Part shown: in pieces, positions 45,100 to 47,818 of the stretch
Layout of the letters: the number at the start of each line of letters is the position of its first letter
Numbering within the stretch: the stretch's first letter is position 1
DNA from: Salinisphaera sp. Q1T1-3
GTDB lineage: Bacteria; Pseudomonadota; Gammaproteobacteria; Nevskiales; Salinisphaeraceae
Direction: 5' to 3'
Assembly (NCBI RefSeq): GCF_003602005.1
Contig: NZ_QZWD01000023.1
Location: 1-47,818 of the forward strand
DNA length: 47,818 nt
The notes under the pieces: generated by a model
Databases searched by the model: none
The model's input: only the letters and a program-made list of their open reading frames with translations
What the model was told of the DNA's origin: nothing
Position numbers and translations under genes: made by a program

Positions 45100-46872
45100 T
45101 CAGTCCGTCTTTAGCTGTCCCGGCGAACGAATCGATTCGACCAGACGCTGTAGTTCGGCGCTCGGCGGCCGTGTCACGGCACAGACACCGAAAGCCACGG
45201 CGAAATTGATGGCCGCACCGATTGCACCGAAGGCCTCCGGCTGAAGGCCGAACCACCAGTACGTTGCCGTGTCCGGGAACAGATTCGTACCGGGTATGAA
45301 AAAGACCCCCTTGAACAAGAAGATATAAGCGATTGTGGTGCCCAGGCCGGCCAGCATGCCACTGATCACCCCCTCTCGATTCATGCGCTTGTAGAAGATA
45401 CCGAGCAGCAGCGCAGGGAATATCGACGAGGCCGCCAGACCAAAGGCCAGCGCCACCACTTCGGCCGCGAACCCCGGTGGATTGATGCCGAGATAACCGG
45501 CCACGAGAATCGCACCGATCATGGCCAGGCGGCCGGCAAGCAACTCGCCTTTCTCACTGATCTGCGGCATGACCATACTCTTGAGCAGATCGTGTGATAT
45601 GGCCGAGGAGATAGCCAGCAACAGACCGGCGGCGGTCGACAGCGCCGCGGCGACACCGCCGGCTGCAACCAGCGCGATCACCCAGGCCGGCAGGTTCGCG
45701 ATCTCCGGGTTGGCCAGCACCATGATGTCGCGGTCGACCGTCGTCAGCTCGTTCCCCGCCCAGCCGTAGCCCGCTGCTTCGTCAGCGAAGGCCGGATTCT
45801 TATCGTTGTAGTACTGGATTCGCCCATCGCCGTTCTTGTCCTCGAACGCCAGAAGCCCGGTGTTCTCCCAGGTCCGGAACCAGTCCGGGCGCGCCGCATA
45901 ATCCAGATTGGCATTGGCCGCGCCGACCGGGGCGCTCTGGACCGTTTGCATGAGATTGAGCCGGGCCATCGCGCCAACCGCCGGTGCGGTCGTATAGAGA
46001 ATAGCGATGAAAACCAGCGCCCAGCCGACGGATTTACGCGCATCGGCAACCCGCCGCACCGTGAAAAACCGGATGATGACGTGCGGCAGACCGGCCGTGC
46101 CAAGCATCAGGGACAGCGTCAGCAGCGCGATATTGAGCGTCGAATGTTCCGGATCGGTGAACCGGTCGAATCCAAGGTCAGTGATGGTCGCGTTGAGCTT
46201 GTCGAGCAGGTAAAGACCGCTGCCATCGGCCAGCCGGGCACCGAGCCCGATCTGTGGCAACGCCACGCCGGTCAGCTGGATGGAGATGAAGATCGCCGGC
46301 ACCGTGAACGCGAAGATCAACACCACGTACTGGGCGATCTGTGTGTACGTGATCCCCTTCATACCACCGAGCACGGAATAGACGAAGACCACAGCCATGC
46401 CGATGAGCACGCCGGTCTCGAATTCCACTTCGAGAAAACGGCCGAAGGCCACACCCACGCCTTTCATCTGGCCGATGACATACGTGATCGAAGCCACGAT
46501 CAGACACAGAATGGCCACCGACCGCGCCACGTTCGAGTCGTAGCGGGCACCGATGAACGCCGGCACGGTGAAACTGCCGAACTTGCGCAGATACGGCGCG
46601 AGCAACAGAGCCAGCAGAACGAATCCACCGGTCCAGCCCATCAGATAAGGCGAAGCGTTGTAACCCAGAAAAGCGATCAGGCCGGCCATGGATATGAACG
46701 AGGCCGCGCTCATCCAGTCCGCAGCCGTTGCCATGCCGTTGGCGACCGGGCCGACGCCGCCGCCGGCAACATAGAAATCGTCGGTGCTGCCGGCTCGCGA
46801 AAGAATCGCAATCACGAAATACAGAACAAAGCTGCCACCGACGGCGAGATAGATCCACGTTTGCGTATCCAT
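45100..46872 (-). CDS. Sodium:solute symporter, VC_2705-type (probable carboxylate uptake)
   Basis: Secondary transporter of the SSS family, 590 residues and 13 or so helices. Conserved segments are ADWMSAASFISMAGLI, GWTGGFVLLALLLAPYLRKFG, GLPHVIIRFFTV and AALSTAAGLLLAISSAISHDLLK. The start at 46872 gives MDTQTWIYLAVGG. It is preceded by a DUF4212 gene only 4 nt upstream, the arrangement of the VC_2705 subfamily, which is distinct from ActP. A large extracytoplasmic loop carries an EF-hand-like DKNGDGRIQYYN (coding 45805-45840). Acetate or another small carboxylate is a likely substrate, and the neighbouring malate synthase fits this. Confidence 0.88.
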   Translation of the reverse strand: MDTQTWIYLAVGGSFVLYFVIAILSRAGSTDDFYVAGGGVGPVANGMATAADWMSAASFISMAGLIAFLGYNASPYLMGWTGGFVLLALLLAPYLRKFGSFTVPAFIGARYDSNVARSVAILCLIVASITYVIGQMKGVGVAFGRFLEVEFETGVLIGMAVVFVYSVLGGMKGITYTQIAQYVVLIFAFTVPAIFISIQLTGVALPQIGLGARLADGSGLYLLDKLNATITDLGFDRFTDPEHSTLNIALLTLSLMLGTAGLPHVIIRFFTVRRVADARKSVGWALVFIAILYTTAPAVGAMARLNLMQTVQSAPVGAANANLDYAARPDWFRTWENTGLLAFEDKNGDGRIQYYNDKNPAFADEAAGYGWAGNELTTVDRDIMVLANPEIANLPAWVIALVAAGGVAAALSTAAGLLLAISSAISHDLLKSMVMPQISEKGELLAGRLAMIGAILVAGYLGINPPGFAAEVVALAFGLAASSIFPALLLGIFYKRMNREGVISGMLAGLGTTIAYIFLFKGVFFIPGTNLFPDTATYWWFGLQPEAFGAIGAAINFAVAFGVCAVTRPPSAELQRLVESIRSPGQLKTD

Positions 46873-46876
46873 CGCC

Positions 46877-47146
46877 CTAGTCCTCTTCCGAGACGCCGAA
46901 GCGGCGATCCAGCGCATTCATGCGCCAGGCATAGAAGAAGATCAGCCCGACAAAGACATAAATCGCGCCCTGCTGCGCGAAGAAATAACCCAGCGGATAA
47001 CCGCCGAGCTGGACCTGGTTGAGCGTGTCCACGAACAGAATGCCGCAGCCATAGGACACGACGAACCATACAATGAGCAGCATCGACAGCAGACGGAGAT
47101 TGGCACGCCAATAGGCCCGTGCCGGGGAGTGTTTCGAATCACGCAC
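46877..47146 (-). CDS. DUF4212 small subunit of the sodium:solute symporter
   Basis: Membrane protein of 89 residues with two helices (about 17-40 and 55-75): YWRANLRLLSMLLIVWF, GGYPLGYFFAQQGAIYVFV, FYAWRMNALDRRFG. DUF4212 proteins accompany VC_2705-type symporters and are thought to be their small subunit. The start is GTG at 47146; the preceding sequence is A-rich (AAGAAAAAAAAGCC) with no clear Shine-Dalgarno. The 230 bp upstream are A+T-rich compared with the rest of the window and should hold the promoter, but I cannot fix one. Confidence 0.87.
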   Translation of the reverse strand: MRDSKHSPARAYWRANLRLLSMLLIVWFVVSYGCGILFVDTLNQVQLGGYPLGYFFAQQGAIYVFVGLIFFYAWRMNALDRRFGVSEED

Positions 47147-47380
47147 GGCTTTTTTTTCTTGTGGATATGGTAATCGCCAATTTCCACGGCACTCGAAGCA
47201 CGCTCAATACGACATTTATCTAGGTTTTATGGTGTATTTTGAAGCTATTTTTCGGGAATCATGAATTATGAAACCGATATCCGATCAGAACTCGCGCAGC
47301 CTCTTATACCGCCTGATCGTGAATGATTCGGAACCGACAAAACCGACGGTCGCGCGGAGCGTGCCGAGAGAAATACAGCC

Positions 47381-47653
47381 CTAGGGCCTGTTGATGTTTC
47401 GTTCGAGCGCCGCGTTGGCGCCACAAATCGTGTCCTGCAAGGCGCGAGTCGCAGGGCGCCCATCGTCGATTTTTCATGGGCGGCCCAACCCGAAGGGACA
47501 AGCGCCTCAAAATCAAAAACACGACGGCAATACAGGGTTCTAGCAGGCTGGCGCAGAATGACACGCTATGCCTGCTATGCCTCGTCTTGCCGCCCATCGT
47601 CAATTTCAGGGCGCACTTGGCGCGGACTCGCACGACACATCAACAGGCCCTGG
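47381..47653 (+). mobile_element. MITE-like repeat, copy C (273 bp)
   Basis: Same orientation as copy A: begins CTAGGGCCTGTTGATGTTTCG and ends with the inverted counterpart (...CGACACATCAACAGGCCCTGG). It shares the internal GCCCAT...ATGGGC arms and the GACGGCAAT core, but lacks the 36 bp or so containing the extra hairpin of copy A. The right CTAG has decayed to CTGG. It sits between the symporter promoter region and the malate synthase terminator, and disrupts no gene. Confidence 0.85.
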
Positions 47654-47687
47654 GCCGATCACGTTTTCAACATCTACGACCGAGCAC

Positions 47688-47714
47688 AAAAAAGCCCGGC
47701 CGAAGCCGGGCTTT
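47688..47714 (-). terminator. Intrinsic terminator of the glcB-like gene
   Basis: On the minus strand: AAAGCCCGGC-TTCG-GCCGGGCTTT followed by Ts, with the stable UUCG tetraloop, 26 nt after the stop codon. Confidence 0.9.
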
Positions 47715-47739
47715 GTCATATCGGGTTCGCGCTGCGCGA

Positions 47740-47818
47740 TCAGCCGCCCGCGCGCTGGGCCTTGTGCTCGCGCCGACGGGCATGCAGCACCGGCTCGGTG
47801 TAGCCCGACGGCTGTTCG
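47740..47818 (-). CDS. glcB: Malate synthase G, C-terminal end (partial)
   Basis: Only the last 25 codons and stop are inside the window. They read EQPSGYTEPVLHARRREHK plus AQRAGG, closely resembling the GYTEPxLHxRRREFK end of malate synthase G, which condenses glyoxylate and acetyl-CoA. The gene continues beyond the right edge. Its position beside a probable carboxylate symporter is consistent with growth on C2 compounds through the glyoxylate bypass. The call rests on a short segment. Confidence 0.72.
   Translation of the reverse strand, partial: EQPSGYTEPVLHARRREHKAQRAGG

Noticed and set aside
47151-47160. T run upstream of the DUF4212 gene as a terminator
   Set aside because: No stem-loop is associated with it, and it lies just before a start codon on the opposite strand.

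Overview
The window is chromosomal DNA of a G+C-rich gammaproteobacterium. Supporting signs are the rpsU-yqeY-dnaG-rpoD operon, the fmt-def/dprA-smg-topA-tsaC-hemF neighbourhood, TrkAH, an OxyR with paired cysteines, a CyoABCD quinol oxidase and a choline-kinase-type homoserine kinase. Acidic proteins and K+ uptake suggest a marine or halophilic bacterium; Salinisphaera-like is my guess and was not tested. Almost every base is covered by recognisable genes and no prophage or CRISPR array is visible.

Layout. 1-4.7 kb: K+ uptake (trkA, trkH), a small TPR protein, thrB and dtd. 5.0-7.9 kb: hisBHAF, ending in a shared terminator against a DJ-1/PfpI gene. 8.9-11.6 kb (minus): def-fmt-rsmB. 11.7-20.1 kb (plus): LysM lipoprotein, dprA, smg, topA, tsaC, hemF, oxyR. 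20.5-24.5 kb: slt, cca and a FolM-like reductase, convergent with tsaD-folB-folK. 26.6-31.2 kb: rpsU-yqeY-dnaG-rpoD. 31.8-34.3 kb: a c-di-GMP phosphodiesterase with a degenerate GGDEF domain, then tRNA-Ile2(CAU). 34.8-37.2 kb: divergent PmtA-like methyltransferase and OlsB-like acyltransferase, then uppP. 37.3-39.6 kb: divergent single-receiver regulator and soluble histidine kinase. 39.7-45.0 kb: yidH-yidG divergent from cyoABCD. 45.1-47.8 kb: a DUF4212/sodium:solute symporter pair and the 3' end of a probable malate synthase G gene.

Most interesting locus. The 142-bp gap between the PmtA-like and OlsB-like genes carries Pho-box-like direct repeats facing both ways: an 18-bp 7-4-7 box toward the methyltransferase, and four 7-bp units with an exact 11-bp period toward olsB, ending 10 bp before a candidate -10. 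This looks like a phosphate-starvation lipid-remodelling module that may make N-methylated ornithine lipids.

Other points. A MITE-like element with about 30-bp terminal inverted repeats occurs three times (20.1, 38.0 and 47.4 kb). One copy shares the oxyR stop codon and another sits between the kinase and its putative response regulator. Several genes (trkA, the TPR gene, smg, tsaD) have a -10 hexamer only 6-7 nt before the ATG and no Shine-Dalgarno, which suggests leaderless mRNAs. An FNR/ANR-like palindrome lies between yidHG and cyoABCD.
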